Shown one piece after another: positions 1-8,798 of a stretch of DNA of 64,000 nt (position 1 is its first letter; each line of letters starts with the position of its first letter). A program made the translations under genes and the position numbers. The stretch is from Pseudaquidulcibacter sp041917055 (lineage in GTDB: Bacteria; Pseudomonadota; Alphaproteobacteria; Caulobacterales; Aquidulcibacteraceae), in contig JAYRYJ010000006.1 in assembly GCA_041917055.1 (NCBI GenBank), positions 1 to 64,000 of the forward strand, written 5' to 3'. The notes beneath the pieces were generated by a model. That model did not search any database, was not told the origin of the DNA, and worked only from the letters and a program-made list of their open reading frames with translations.

Positions 1-81
1 TCCGGTGTCCTTATTACGCAATTGCGCCATTATTTCGATTTGTTTTGATATCGCATCAAAAAGGCGTGAATTCTCAGACAT
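1..81 (-). CDS. mazG: Probable nucleoside triphosphate pyrophosphohydrolase MazG, N-terminal part (cut by window edge)
   Basis: Only the first 27 codons lie in the window, reading leftward off the edge. The visible N-terminus contains IEIMAQLRNKDTG. This resembles the start of MazG proteins, in which an 'I..IM..LRD...GCPWD' stretch precedes the catalytic helices; the diagnostic CPWD is just outside the window, so the call rests on a short match. The ATG overlaps the TGA of the upstream symporter gene by 8 bases (ATGTCTGA), so the two are probably translationally coupled. MazG hydrolyses non-canonical or excess NTPs in the cytoplasm. What continues to the left cannot be seen. Confidence 0.5.
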   Translation of the reverse strand, partial: MSENSRLFDAISKQIEIMAQLRNKDTG

Positions 82-1432
82 TAACGCCCCGATTTGTTAA
101 TTCCGCCTGTATTTCATCGACCCGCTTTTTAGACAATGGATAGCGCGCCATCATAAAAGCGACGATCAAATTACAGACAATCGGGAAGCCAAAAAATACT
201 GTTAGAAGTCCATTTATTGCTTGCGGTGAATTTGCATCTCGAAGCACAGCCTTAAACCCTAATGCGTCCAAAATCATAAAGGAAATACCTATTGATAGCG
301 CATATCCGGCTTTTGAAGTCAAAGTCATAAAGGCAAATAAAAGACCTATACGATCTTTACCAGTATTCAATTTATCTTCGTCCGCCGCGTCACCAACCAT
401 TGAGCGCAATAGGAGAATAGGGGCAGCATAAACAATGCCAGCAATCGCCATAATCGCAATCGCCACCGGAAAATTACCTGACGGCATTATATAAAGGAAG
501 AGTTGAACCGCAATTGTATAGATACAAGCCGTAAAAAACGCCCAATGTTTCCCATATTTATTAGAAATAAAAGTCCAAATCGGGGTGCAAATCAATCCGA
601 CCACAAAATAAATCAGAAGCAAAGCCGAACTTTGAGAATCATAATTTTTAATTGTCGAAAGATAAAAGATGAAAGAGCCGCCAGTCACGCCCATACTGAA
701 TGAAATAATAATATCGGACAATAAAAGCGTTCGAAAAGCCCTTAGTTTAACAATCGCGCCCAAATCTTTGAAGGATTGATGCTTAACTGGTTGAGAATGT
801 GTATCTTCCTTTGCAAAAAGCCAGGATATTATTGCTGTCGCAGGCATCATAATCATAATGAAAAGCCCCATGGCCTGAATACCTTGGGCCTCGGTGCCTC
901 CCATAGAAGATATTAGGAAGGGAAGTGCCAATACCAAAAGCATGCCGATAATATTCCCCGCTTGCCAAAGGCCAAATATTCGCGATCTTTGATTATAATC
1001 AGACGAAAGCGAATTTCCGACACCCAATTGCGCCAACATTGCCATTGAAAATGCGAGATAGCAGCCTATCAAAGACGCCATCAAATAATAAGGCCCCGCA
1101 CCTTTAGGTGGCACAAATAAGAACCAGGCGCAAACCGACATTAAAGGTGCACCCGCCAATAACCATGGTGTGAAACGCCCAATTTTCGTATTGGTCTTAT
1201 CCATATAAAGACCCAGGCCCAAATCAATGAAAACATCAAAAAGGCGCGCCGCCATGAATGCCGCACCAACAACACCGACGCCCATTCCGACATGCGTATG
1301 ATAAAAACTCGGTAATTGAATAACAATTGGTAAACCGAATGCCGCCAATGGAAGAGAAGGGGCAGAAAACGCCAGAACCCTCAAAAGACTTGGGACTTGT
1401 GATTGCGTGTCGCCGCCAGAATTGTTGCTCAT
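74..1432 (-). CDS. GPH-family (MelB-like) sugar:cation symporter
   Basis: The 452-residue protein has about twelve hydrophobic segments and the glycoside-pentoside-hexuronide (MFS_2) layout. After the first helix pair it has a conserved acidic stretch (ARLFDVFIDLGLG) and then MDKTNTKIGRFTPW, corresponding to the 'D...G...D.T.t.lGrfrPw' loop of this family. A second typical segment (GDAADEDKLNTGKDRIG) lies around residue 350. Such inner-membrane proteins import sugars or glycosides with Na+ or H+. The substrate cannot be read from sequence. It is a paralogue of the symporter at 51.2 kb but sits outside the rhamnose locus, coupled to a probable mazG. Confidence 0.88.
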   Translation of the reverse strand: MSNNSGGDTQSQVPSLLRVLAFSAPSLPLAAFGLPIVIQLPSFYHTHVGMGVGVVGAAFMAARLFDVFIDLGLGLYMDKTNTKIGRFTPWLLAGAPLMSVCAWFLFVPPKGAGPYYLMASLIGCYLAFSMAMLAQLGVGNSLSSDYNQRSRIFGLWQAGNIIGMLLVLALPFLISSMGGTEAQGIQAMGLFIMIMMPATAIISWLFAKEDTHSQPVKHQSFKDLGAIVKLRAFRTLLLSDIIISFSMGVTGGSFIFYLSTIKNYDSQSSALLLIYFVVGLICTPIWTFISNKYGKHWAFFTACIYTIAVQLFLYIMPSGNFPVAIAIMAIAGIVYAAPILLLRSMVGDAADEDKLNTGKDRIGLLFAFMTLTSKAGYALSIGISFMILDALGFKAVLRDANSPQAINGLLTVFFGFPIVCNLIVAFMMARYPLSKKRVDEIQAELTNRGVNV

Positions 1433-1646
1433 TATAGAATCCCTGATTTGTGCCGACTTTATTGTTAAACCGAAAGTTTGTCATTAGTTTTTACTTGCTG
1501 CATACAGGTGGGCGCCTCAATGATAACTCCGACACCTAGGGATATTGGGCGTATAAGGTATATTATGGGACATTTTAGCCGATTGAGTTAGCTATCAAGC
1601 GGCTTTAGGCACTTTAAACAAATTTAAAACCGCTTATAATTCAATT

Positions 1647-2918
1647 ATGGATTCCAACAAAGCGCCGTCGCAAAACAATTCAAATGATGCAATCATTGCA
1701 TTCCATCGCATGAGAAATTTTGCAACTTTATTATTCGTCTTAATGGCAATCATATTTGTCATTGCCAAGATTTTTGAGAAACAATATTTCCCAGTTTCAT
1801 ATGTCCGCGCCTTTGCAGAAGCTGCAATGGTTGGAGCGCTCGCGGATTGGTTTGCAGTTACGGCACTTTTTCGTCACCCTTTGGGTCTTCCAATCCCCCA
1901 CACCGCCATCATTCCCAATTCGAAGGACCGCATAGGCAATGGGCTTGGCAATTTTATCGCCCGCAATTTCTTGCAACCTGAACAGGTTGAGCAGCGCATT
2001 GAAAATATTAAGATTTCAGAAACTTTTGCCAATTTCCTGCTTGAAAACCAACGCTCCCGCCAAATCGCTGCTGCAATTGCAGGAATCATTCCCCGCATTT
2101 TCGGTTTGGTCAAAGAAGGCCCCATCAATGATTGGCTCGTAAAGAGTGTGAAGTCCCGCCTTCAAGATGCGGATTTAGCGACACTTTTTGCCGATGGCCT
2201 TGAACTATTAACTCGTGACAAACGCCATATTCCGATTGTTGATTTATTGATTTTTCATACTGAAATCACCCTCACAAAATACGAACCACAATTCCGCCAA
2301 AAAGTGAGTGAAAATACTGATTGGCTCCCGCGCCTACTAAAAATCGATAATACTGCCGCAGACGCACTTTTAAATGCTTTGAAAGAAAGCCTAAGCGAAG
2401 CCAAAAAGGACAAAACCCACGGTTTGAGAAATTCCATTGATGATGCCCTATTGCACCTCATTCATAATTTGCGCCATGATTTGAATTTAAGAAATCAAAT
2501 TTCTGATTGGCAACACGAATTTGCTAACCATAAAAGGGTGGCTGAATATGTTCGCAAAGTCTGGCTCGATATCAAAAGCGAATTCACGCAAACCAGTGGA
2601 AAGCGTCACGACGCCATAATTGATGCAATTGAAACAGCGCTGCGGGATTTGGCCAATACTTTATTGCAAGACATGGAATTATCAGCGGCATTCGATGTAA
2701 AAATTAAAAGTCTCACCCTAGAATTAGTGGCAGCTCAAGGTGACGGCGTCGGCAAAATGGTCGCAGAAACTATTAAATCCTGGGACGCAACCAAAGTCGT
2801 CACACAAATCGAAACCGCGGTCGGTCGCGATTTGCAATATATTCGCATAAATGGCACTATAATCGGCGGTTTGGTCGGACTATTAATTCACATATTAAGT
2901 GAGATTCTGTTTAAATAA
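1647..2918 (+). CDS. DUF445 family membrane protein
   Basis: The 423-residue protein matches the DUF445 (YjiN-like) family. It has an N-terminal transmembrane helix (residues ~25-42), then the hallmark AEAAMVGALADWFAVTALF and FRHPLGLPIPHTAIIP, a long helical middle region, and a C-terminal hydrophobic anchor (IGGLVGLLIHILSEIL). Family members are inner-membrane proteins of unknown function. The ATG at 1647 follows a 214-base intergenic region shared with the divergent symporter gene. Its stop codon overlaps that of the convergent metallo-hydrolase gene by 8 bases, leaving no room for a separate terminator. Confidence 0.85.
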   Translation: MDSNKAPSQNNSNDAIIAFHRMRNFATLLFVLMAIIFVIAKIFEKQYFPVSYVRAFAEAAMVGALADWFAVTALFRHPLGLPIPHTAIIPNSKDRIGNGLGNFIARNFLQPEQVEQRIENIKISETFANFLLENQRSRQIAAAIAGIIPRIFGLVKEGPINDWLVKSVKSRLQDADLATLFADGLELLTRDKRHIPIVDLLIFHTEITLTKYEPQFRQKVSENTDWLPRLLKIDNTAADALLNALKESLSEAKKDKTHGLRNSIDDALLHLIHNLRHDLNLRNQISDWQHEFANHKRVAEYVRKVWLDIKSEFTQTSGKRHDAIIDAIETALRDLANTLLQDMELSAAFDVKIKSLTLELVAAQGDGVGKMVAETIKSWDATKVVTQIETAVGRDLQYIRINGTIIGGLVGLLIHILSEILFK

Positions 2919-3702
2919 TTATTTCCATCATATCATAGGCCGGAACAGTATTTGGCGGCAATCGCGCGGATAATTCCGCATAATCCATATCAATATGCAT
3001 ATTGGTTAGAACCGCCTTTTTTGGCTTTAGTATTTCAATCCATTCCAATGTCTGTTCTAAATGCGCGTGACTTGGGTGTTTAGTGTATCGCAAAGCATCG
3101 ATTATTAATAATTCAAGATTTTGCATCTGGTCTAGAGTTTCATTCGGCAAAACGTTTACGTCATTACAATAAGCAATATTCTCAAATCGCAAACCCATAT
3201 TTTCGACCGCACCATGTATCATTTTCAATGGCTGAAATTCAATTTCGCCAGCCTCACCTTTTATTACGAAACCATCAGTCCAATTAAGGCGCTTTGGATT
3301 CAAAAGAGCGGGATAATGCGGTTTCTCAAACCCCGCAAAAATATAGCCAAATCGATTGATTAGGGTCTCACAAGTCTCATTTTGCATGAAACAATCAATA
3401 CGTGAACCTCGTGCATAAACAAGCGCCCGCAAATCATCGATCCCGTGGGATTGATCGGCATGGTCGTGGGTATAAATAACGCCGTCAATCTGTCGCGTGC
3501 TGCTTTGCAATAATTGTTGGCGCAAATCCGGCGATGTATCAATTAATGCACAAGTTTTCCTATCGTTTTCAAGTTTCTCCACTTTAATCGAACAGCGCAT
3601 TCGATTGTTTTTCGGGTTGGAAGCGTCGCATGCCCCCCAAGAACCGTCGGTGCGCGGCACACCGCCCGAAGATCCGCAGCCTAAAACCGTAACCTTAATC
3701 AT
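2911..3702 (-). CDS. MBL-fold metallo-hydrolase, PhnP-like
   Basis: From the ATG at 3702 the product is 263 residues. This start gives the family N-terminus (MIKVTVLGCGSSGGVPR) and overlaps the tatD stop by 8 bases; the longer open frame upstream is coding sequence of tatD. The metal motif is THDHADQSHGIDDLR, the form usual in PhnP-like phosphodiesterases, followed by further His ligands (MIHGA, NMHIDMDY). Such enzymes hydrolyse cyclic phosphodiesters using two metal ions. No phosphonate genes are nearby, and the tmk-holB-tatD-MBL order is common in Alphaproteobacteria, so a role in nucleotide clean-up is more likely than phosphonate use. Confidence 0.85.
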   Translation of the reverse strand: MIKVTVLGCGSSGGVPRTDGSWGACDASNPKNNRMRCSIKVEKLENDRKTCALIDTSPDLRQQLLQSSTRQIDGVIYTHDHADQSHGIDDLRALVYARGSRIDCFMQNETCETLINRFGYIFAGFEKPHYPALLNPKRLNWTDGFVIKGEAGEIEFQPLKMIHGAVENMGLRFENIAYCNDVNVLPNETLDQMQNLELLIIDALRYTKHPSHAHLEQTLEWIEILKPKKAVLTNMHIDMDYAELSARLPPNTVPAYDMMEIII

Positions 3703-4480
3703 GGGGCACCATTTTTGCTTTTTTGAATAATTCAAAAAAATTCCTATCAAGAATTTGATCCAAATCCCCTGCGTCCATTTTTTTAAAACCGCACACAAAA
3801 TCAAAAACATGACGAATGAAAGAAGGTTCATTCCGTCGTCCGCGCATTGGAATCGGCGCAAGATAGGGGCAATCGGTTTCTATCAAAAGCCTTTCATTCG
3901 GAATATCAAGAATATTGGCGCGAACGTCTTCGGCATTCTTAAAAGTCGCAATCCCGGAAATTGAAACATATGCACCAATATCCATCATGCGACGCATCAA
4001 TTCATTGGATGAAGTATAGCAATGCATAAGCAATGGAAACGCCTTCAACTTCATGGAATTCTCAAGAATATCGCCCATTATTTCGTCGGCAAGCCTTGTA
4101 TGGACTATTAAAGGGAGGCCGATTTCTTGAGCAGCCTCGATATGTGCCTCAAAGACTTTTATCTGTTGGTCGCGCGGGCTTAAATCATAATGAAAATCAA
4201 GACCCGCCTCACCAATTCCGATTGCCAACGGGTCTTCGCATAAGGCGATTATTTGTTGCGCAGTTAAGTTTAAATGATCTTTTGCCTCATGCGGATGCGC
4301 GCCGACACTATACCAAATATTCTTATTGGCGTGGCATATGGCTTTGATTTGGTTCAAGTTTTCAATCCGGTCGCAAATCGTAAGCATTGCGGAAACACCG
4401 CTATCGTGGGCGCGCATTATTATTTCGTCGATTTCGCCCGCGAATTTTTCATGGTGCAAATTGACGTGACTATCAATCAT
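3695..4480 (-). CDS. tatD: TatD family metal-dependent hydrolase (DNase)
   Basis: The 261-residue amidohydrolase-like TIM barrel belongs to the TatD family. Visible motifs are the N-terminal SHVNLH metal-binding start (the second His of the usual HxH is Asn here, a variant I believe is common in alphaproteobacterial members), GIGEAGLDFHYD, the LIVHTR strand, the LLMHCYT strand, and LIETDCPYLAP near the C-terminus. Family members are cytoplasmic 3'-5' DNases or D-aminoacyl-tRNA deacylases. It overlaps holB by 4 bases (ATGA) upstream and the MBL gene by 8 bases downstream, so it is part of the rlpA/tmk/holB operon. Confidence 0.9.
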   Translation of the reverse strand: MIDSHVNLHHEKFAGEIDEIIMRAHDSGVSAMLTICDRIENLNQIKAICHANKNIWYSVGAHPHEAKDHLNLTAQQIIALCEDPLAIGIGEAGLDFHYDLSPRDQQIKVFEAHIEAAQEIGLPLIVHTRLADEIMGDILENSMKLKAFPLLMHCYTSSNELMRRMMDIGAYVSISGIATFKNAEDVRANILDIPNERLLIETDCPYLAPIPMRGRRNEPSFIRHVFDFVCGFKKMDAGDLDQILDRNFFELFKKAKMVPHD

Positions 4481-5505
4481 TTCATGCCCTTTTCCGGAAA
4501 GAACGAATTCAAGACATTCAGAACTGCGGATACGCGGTCAAGATTAGTGTCAATTTGCAATCGCATTTGCGCAATTCTTTGCGATATTTCATACCATTGG
4601 TTTTCATTGAAAGCCGATGCGATTCGCGCCATATTCGCGGATTCCCCTGGCTCGATTTCGTCAATAGTAATTCCAATCGCGGCACGAGAAGCGCGTTGCA
4701 ACCAATTATTGATAAGGTTAAAGGCAATATCTGACTTCTCATTATCAGTTGCGAAAGCCGCGAATTTCCAACTTGCGGCGTGGTTTTGTTTTGGAAATGC
4801 ACCAATAGCGGCGCAAAAATCTTGATATAATCTATCTACATCAAATTCCATTAAACGCAATGCATTGCCATAAGCGCCGCCAGATAATGCCAATGCTGCA
4901 TGTGAAGCATTGGGTAGCAATATGCGCAATTCCTTAAACTTCATCGGCCTGAATTCAAATAATCGACACCGCGAACGAATGGTGGGCAAGATCGAACCCA
5001 ATGAATTGACAATAAGGATTATAAGGCCACCCGCCGGTGGCTCTTCTAAAGTCTTTAGAAGCGCATTTGCCGCATTTTCATTCATATCGTCGGCATCTTC
5101 GATAATCGCAATACGTCGCCCGAATTCATTATTGGCACGCCGCAAAAACAAGGTATTCATTTCCCTAATTGCATATACGCTTACGACCGATTTTTCTTTT
5201 TCTTCTTGGGGGCAATAATGGGATGCGATTTTTAAATCCGGGCAGGATTCATTTTCTATTTGTTTGGAAATCTTGTCGTCAACCGATGTCGAAAGCAAAG
5301 ATTTTCCATCGGGCGTTGCACCCAAAAAATAGCGCGCAACACGATAGGCCATGGTTGATTTGCCAATTCCTTTTGGCCCATGGAAAATCCAAGCATGGTG
5401 CATCCGTGGCGAATTTAGCGTCTGAAATATCTCAGATTCCAGGCGCTGATTGCCATAAAACTTTTTGGCAAAACGCGGGTGTAATAAGGATTCACTTTCC
5501 ACCAC
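4477..5505 (-). CDS. holB: DNA polymerase III subunit delta'
   Basis: The 342-residue clamp-loader subunit has an AAA+ core. The P-loop FHGPKGIGKST lies near residue 45; further on are the NALLKTLEEPPAG segment and the TIRSRC sensor/SRC motif. The substrate is the DNA polymerase III sliding clamp, which delta' helps load at primed DNA. Its start lies inside the 3' end of tmk (14-base overlap) and its stop overlaps tatD by 4 bases, the classic tmk-holB-tatD arrangement. The Walker A motif is intact, unlike E. coli HolB, which has a degenerate one. Confidence 0.92.
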   Translation of the reverse strand: MVESESLLHPRFAKKFYGNQRLESEIFQTLNSPRMHHAWIFHGPKGIGKSTMAYRVARYFLGATPDGKSLLSTSVDDKISKQIENESCPDLKIASHYCPQEEKEKSVVSVYAIREMNTLFLRRANNEFGRRIAIIEDADDMNENAANALLKTLEEPPAGGLIILIVNSLGSILPTIRSRCRLFEFRPMKFKELRILLPNASHAALALSGGAYGNALRLMEFDVDRLYQDFCAAIGAFPKQNHAASWKFAAFATDNEKSDIAFNLINNWLQRASRAAIGITIDEIEPGESANMARIASAFNENQWYEISQRIAQMRLQIDTNLDRVSAVLNVLNSFFPEKGMK

Positions 5506-6136
5506 TTAATTCATCCATTTTCAAATTAAGCTCACGAATTGCGTCACTATGTACTTTTTCCATAGATTGTGCGGCGTCAATAATTTTGCAGCGATTTGGT
5601 TCCGATTTGGCAATTTTCAAAAATGCAGTGCGCAACGCATTATGAAACTCAAGGGTTTTGCTTTCAAACCTGCCTTCGGAATCCATACGCGATTTTGCCC
5701 GTTTAAGGCCGATTTCAACATCAATATCGAGAACCAAAGTCAAATGCGGCATCATTGGGCCGACAATATTTTTTTCAAGGCATTTGATGACTTCTTCTTC
5801 GCTTTCGCCCAAATGCCCCTGATAGGCGCGGGTAGAATCGAAAAAACGATCACAAATTACGATTTTGTTTTCGGCAATTGCGGGGGCGATTATCCGTTTT
5901 ATATGATCATTGCGCGCGGCGTAAAAAAGACAAATCTCGCTCATCGCGTCCCAACGCGCGGCGTCACCTTTTACTAATAATTCGCGAATGGCCTCTGCAC
6001 CCTTTGTGCCGCCGGGTTCGCGTGTGTTTATGACTTCATGGCCTTTTGATTCAAGGTATTGAGTTAAGGCTTTGGCAAGGCTCGATTTACCCGTGCCTTC
6101 ACCGCCTTCCAAAGTTACAAAGAATCCCTGCGCCAT
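5492..6136 (-). CDS. tmk: Thymidylate kinase
   Basis: The 214-residue dTMP kinase makes dTDP from dTMP and ATP. It has the P-loop LEGGEGTGKSS at the N-terminus, the DR motif in DRFFDSTRAYQG, and the LID segment RAKSRMDSEGRFE. Length is normal for the family. It is the first gene of a compact cluster and overlaps holB. About 57 bases separate it from rlpA upstream, so it may be cotranscribed with rlpA or have its own promoter there. Confidence 0.95.
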   Translation of the reverse strand: MAQGFFVTLEGGEGTGKSSLAKALTQYLESKGHEVINTREPGGTKGAEAIRELLVKGDAARWDAMSEICLFYAARNDHIKRIIAPAIAENKIVICDRFFDSTRAYQGHLGESEEEVIKCLEKNIVGPMMPHLTLVLDIDVEIGLKRAKSRMDSEGRFESKTLEFHNALRTAFLKIAKSEPNRCKIIDAAQSMEKVHSDAIRELNLKMDELSGGK

Positions 6137-6193
6137 AATTTCTTTTTGCGCTTTGTGCCAAATAGGTCAAGCGCCAATGGCAAAGAATAGGAC

Positions 6194-7432
6194 TTATAAG
6201 CTCGCGAGGATTGAATTATGGCTCGGGGCTTTCGCTTTTTGTGCATTTTCCTGCGGGGCCGCTTCATTCAAAAAGACGCGATAAAATAATTTATCACCGA
6301 CCATTGCTTCGACTATATTAGTGTTCTTTCCGTCGCCTTTTTCAGCAGCAAATTTTTTCGCTAGTTTCAAATCAGTAAAAGCACCAATTTGCGTGGACTT
6401 AACATTGCCTTTAGGGGGTTCTACCTTGACATTTTTCACCAATTTTATCGAATCTGACTCTTTTTCGACAATTTTTTGGTTTTTCAAAATTGGCTTGGTT
6501 TCGACTGGGGCGGTGGCTTGAGAATTATCATTTTGAACATCATTTGGCGCCATTCCAATATATTTTACCCGCACGTTTGCCGTACCTTTGGCCTTGAACC
6601 CTAATAAGTCCGCTGCTTTTGCAGATACATCAATAAGGCGGTCATTAGCAAAAGGCCCACGATCATTTACGCGCGCAATAATAGAGCGTCCATTGTCCAA
6701 ATTTGTAACTTCTACAAGGCAAGGGATTGGCAAAGTTGGGTGCGCGATTGAAACCTCATTCATGTCAAAAATCTCGCCATTGGCAGTTTTTTTGCCGTGA
6801 AACTGCGGCCCATACCAAGAGGCAACACCGGTTTCATCATAATCGGTTTGCGCCGCAGGAATATACCAAAGACCGTTCACTTTATATGGCGCACCAATTT
6901 TTTGCCACGGCGATTTCTTTTGATCTTGATTATTAGCTTTAGCAGAATATTTGTCGGAATAATTCAATCCCAATTCAATTGCCATTTGCTTTTCGGAAAT
7001 TCTTTCGAACTCGTCACCGTTCAGACCAACCTTTGTATAGAAAGGCTTGTCAAAAATCTTCGCTTTGGGTTCGTCTGATTTATCGGCAGTTTTTTCGTTT
7101 TTCTTTTCAGACTTTGGGGCATTGCCTTTTTCCAGCTTTTGGTCCGCGTGTTTTTTTACGCTTGGCTTTTTAGCGGATTTTGGCTTTTCGAATTTTTCAT
7201 CGTCATTTTCATTTGCAAAATTTTTGGTCTTAGAGTTCTTTTTTCCCGAAATTGCATCAACTGAGGCCGCTTCACTTGAGAAGCCACCTTTTGATTTCGC
7301 GCCAAGTGCGGTTTCGATTGTGCTGTTCTTTGCGAAAGATGCGCCCGGAATTGCAATCATAAAACTTGCAATAGCCAATGCGTTTTTCATAGCCGCTTGA
7401 TAGCTTCTGTCGCCACTTTTAGACCCAACCAT
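6194..7432 (-). CDS. rlpA: RlpA-type septal-ring lytic transglycosylase with SPOR domain
   Basis: The 412-residue exported protein has an N-terminal signal peptide (hydrophobic stretch ending IPGASFA), a Lys/Glu-rich low-complexity linker at residues ~50-125, a double-psi beta-barrel domain (GVASWYGPQFHGKKTANGE, then VNDRGPFANDRLIDVS) and a C-terminal SPOR-like domain (STQIGAFTDLKLAKKFA). RlpA cleaves denuded glycan strands at the division septum, and SPOR binds those strands. The start at 7432 is preceded by TGGGA at a suitable distance; an alternative ATG at 7390 gives a shorter signal peptide but lacks a ribosome binding site. The very basic linker is longer than usual. Confidence 0.88.
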   Translation of the reverse strand: MVGSKSGDRSYQAAMKNALAIASFMIAIPGASFAKNSTIETALGAKSKGGFSSEAASVDAISGKKNSKTKNFANENDDEKFEKPKSAKKPSVKKHADQKLEKGNAPKSEKKNEKTADKSDEPKAKIFDKPFYTKVGLNGDEFERISEKQMAIELGLNYSDKYSAKANNQDQKKSPWQKIGAPYKVNGLWYIPAAQTDYDETGVASWYGPQFHGKKTANGEIFDMNEVSIAHPTLPIPCLVEVTNLDNGRSIIARVNDRGPFANDRLIDVSAKAADLLGFKAKGTANVRVKYIGMAPNDVQNDNSQATAPVETKPILKNQKIVEKESDSIKLVKNVKVEPPKGNVKSTQIGAFTDLKLAKKFAAEKGDGKNTNIVEAMVGDKLFYRVFLNEAAPQENAQKAKAPSHNSILASL

Positions 7433-7687
7433 TCTGGTAATCCCACTTTTATTGCTTCGGACGTTCGATCCGATTTATGGCTCTTGATAATATATATTTG
7501 TTCCTCTCGGACTTAAAAAATAGATTGCATTTTAATCAAATTTTTCGCGCTATCCACAATGCTGCATAAGCCATTGATAATATGCTAGTTTTTAGCATGA
7601 CTTGACAAAAGAAAGATTTCAATCAAACTGAATAATCAAAACAATAATAAGATTATTAGCAAAACTAATTGCAAGGGAAAGCGAAAA
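7433..7687. promoter_or_regulatory. AT-rich divergent intergenic region between rlpA and the GAF-Fis regulator
   Basis: This 255-base stretch separates divergently transcribed genes and must hold promoters for both. It is markedly AT-rich, especially from 7500 to 7660. A good ribosome binding site (AAGGGAAA) at its right end precedes the TTG start of the regulator. I see no unambiguous -35/-10 pair, RNA gene or long palindrome in it. Confidence 0.5.
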
Positions 7688-8635
7688 TTGGATTCTAGAC
7701 ATTCAGATCTAGTCTTGAAAACCGTGCAAACGCCGAATTTGGCGAGCCAGTCCTTGCATGCCGCGTCATGGGTTCGCTCAGTGTTTCATCACGGCCTCGA
7801 CCCTGAAATTACCAAGCGACAAGATTTATTGAGCGGATCGGAACTTCATTATGTTCGCTCTAAAGAAGAGAAATTATTAAATGTCGCGGTTCCAATCCTA
7901 AATGATGTTTATCGCGCGGTCGGTTCGGCTGGTTGTTGTGTTATTCTCACCACCCGTGATGGTTTGATTTTAGAAAGTCGAACATCATATTATGAAGCGC
8001 GTGATTTTGAAGATGCGCGCCTTACCACCGGCGCGATTTGGAGTGAGGCTAAAGAAGGGACAAATGGGATTGGCACCTGCCTTACCGAAGATAGGCCGAT
8101 AATAATCCATAGAGATCAGCACTTTGCCGCAAAAAATATCGGAATGTCGTGTATTGATGCGCCTTTGCGCGACCATCGCGGTCGGTTGATGGGTGCGCTT
8201 GATATTTCAACCTGCCGCGAAGAGCATAATGAAGCAATGTGCAGAATGATGGGAGCACTTGTTATTGACGCCGCTCGCAAAATCGAAAGCGATTTTTTCC
8301 GTCAAGCATTCCCGCGCGCCCGCATAATTCAGGCGGGTGATTCGTCCAATTCCTCCCCTGCCCTATTGGCGATTGATAAGGATGATTTAGTAATTGGCGC
8401 AACCCGTGCGGCGCGGAAATTATATAATCTTACAGATGATATTATTAGCGCAAACTTACCCGCCGCTGACCTATTTGATAATGAAACCCAAGCAGATGAA
8501 TGGGTCGAAAGTGAACGCGCAATTCTAAGACGTGCTTTGGCACGCACTGGTGGTAATTCCGCCCAAGCCGCAAAGGATTTGGGCATAGGCCGCGCCACAT
8601 TTTATCGCAGATTGAAGCGCTGCGGCCTCGATTAG
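7688..8635 (+). CDS. GAF domain / Fis-type HTH transcriptional regulator (AcoR-like, without AAA+ domain)
   Basis: The 315-residue protein starts at a TTG behind AAGGGAAA. It resembles the ends of AcoR-type activators. A GAF sensor domain (residues ~60-200, with EGTNGIGTCLTEDRP and a following IDAPLRD segment) is joined to a C-terminal Fis-type helix-turn-helix (GGNSAQAAKDLGIGRATFYRRLKR). The sigma-54-interacting AAA+ domain (GAFTGA loop, Walker A) that AcoR and relatives carry between them is absent, so it cannot activate sigma-54 polymerase in the standard way. It lies directly upstream of an aldehyde dehydrogenase and probably controls that gene through the palindrome at 8676-8693 (inference from position). 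Confidence 0.85.
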   Translation: MDSRHSDLVLKTVQTPNLASQSLHAASWVRSVFHHGLDPEITKRQDLLSGSELHYVRSKEEKLLNVAVPILNDVYRAVGSAGCCVILTTRDGLILESRTSYYEARDFEDARLTTGAIWSEAKEGTNGIGTCLTEDRPIIIHRDQHFAAKNIGMSCIDAPLRDHRGRLMGALDISTCREEHNEAMCRMMGALVIDAARKIESDFFRQAFPRARIIQAGDSSNSSPALLAIDKDDLVIGATRAARKLYNLTDDIISANLPAADLFDNETQADEWVESERAILRRALARTGGNSAQAAKDLGIGRATFYRRLKRCGLD

Positions 8636-8675
8636 ACCAAGATTGCACACTGAAAAATAATGGTTTTTTTGTGTT

Positions 8676-8693
8676 TGTCTCAATAGTGAGACA
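8676..8693. promoter_or_regulatory. Perfect 18-bp palindromic operator candidate (TGTCTCA-N4-TGAGACA)
   Basis: TGTCTCA ATAG TGAGACA is a perfect inverted repeat with 7-base arms and a 4-base spacer. It ends 105 bases before the ATG of the aldehyde dehydrogenase and begins 40 bases after the stop of the GAF-Fis regulator. Fis-type HTH proteins bind such two-fold symmetric sites as dimers, so this is the natural candidate site for that regulator. Neither a sigma-54 -24/-12 element nor a clear sigma-70 pair is evident between it and the gene. Confidence 0.6.
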
Positions 8694-8798
8694 CTTTGGA
8701 AAAGCCATTTTAGTTGTGTATCTATCTATTTTTTCGGACATGAATATCTTTCCAATGCCGCCGCAATGAGCGGCAAATAGTTATTTGGGAGAAAATTC

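Noticed and set aside
8636..8798. A sigma-54 promoter before the aldehyde dehydrogenase
   Set aside because: No GG-N10-GC core of TGGCAC/TTGCA type is visible, and the adjacent regulator lacks the sigma-54 activation domain.
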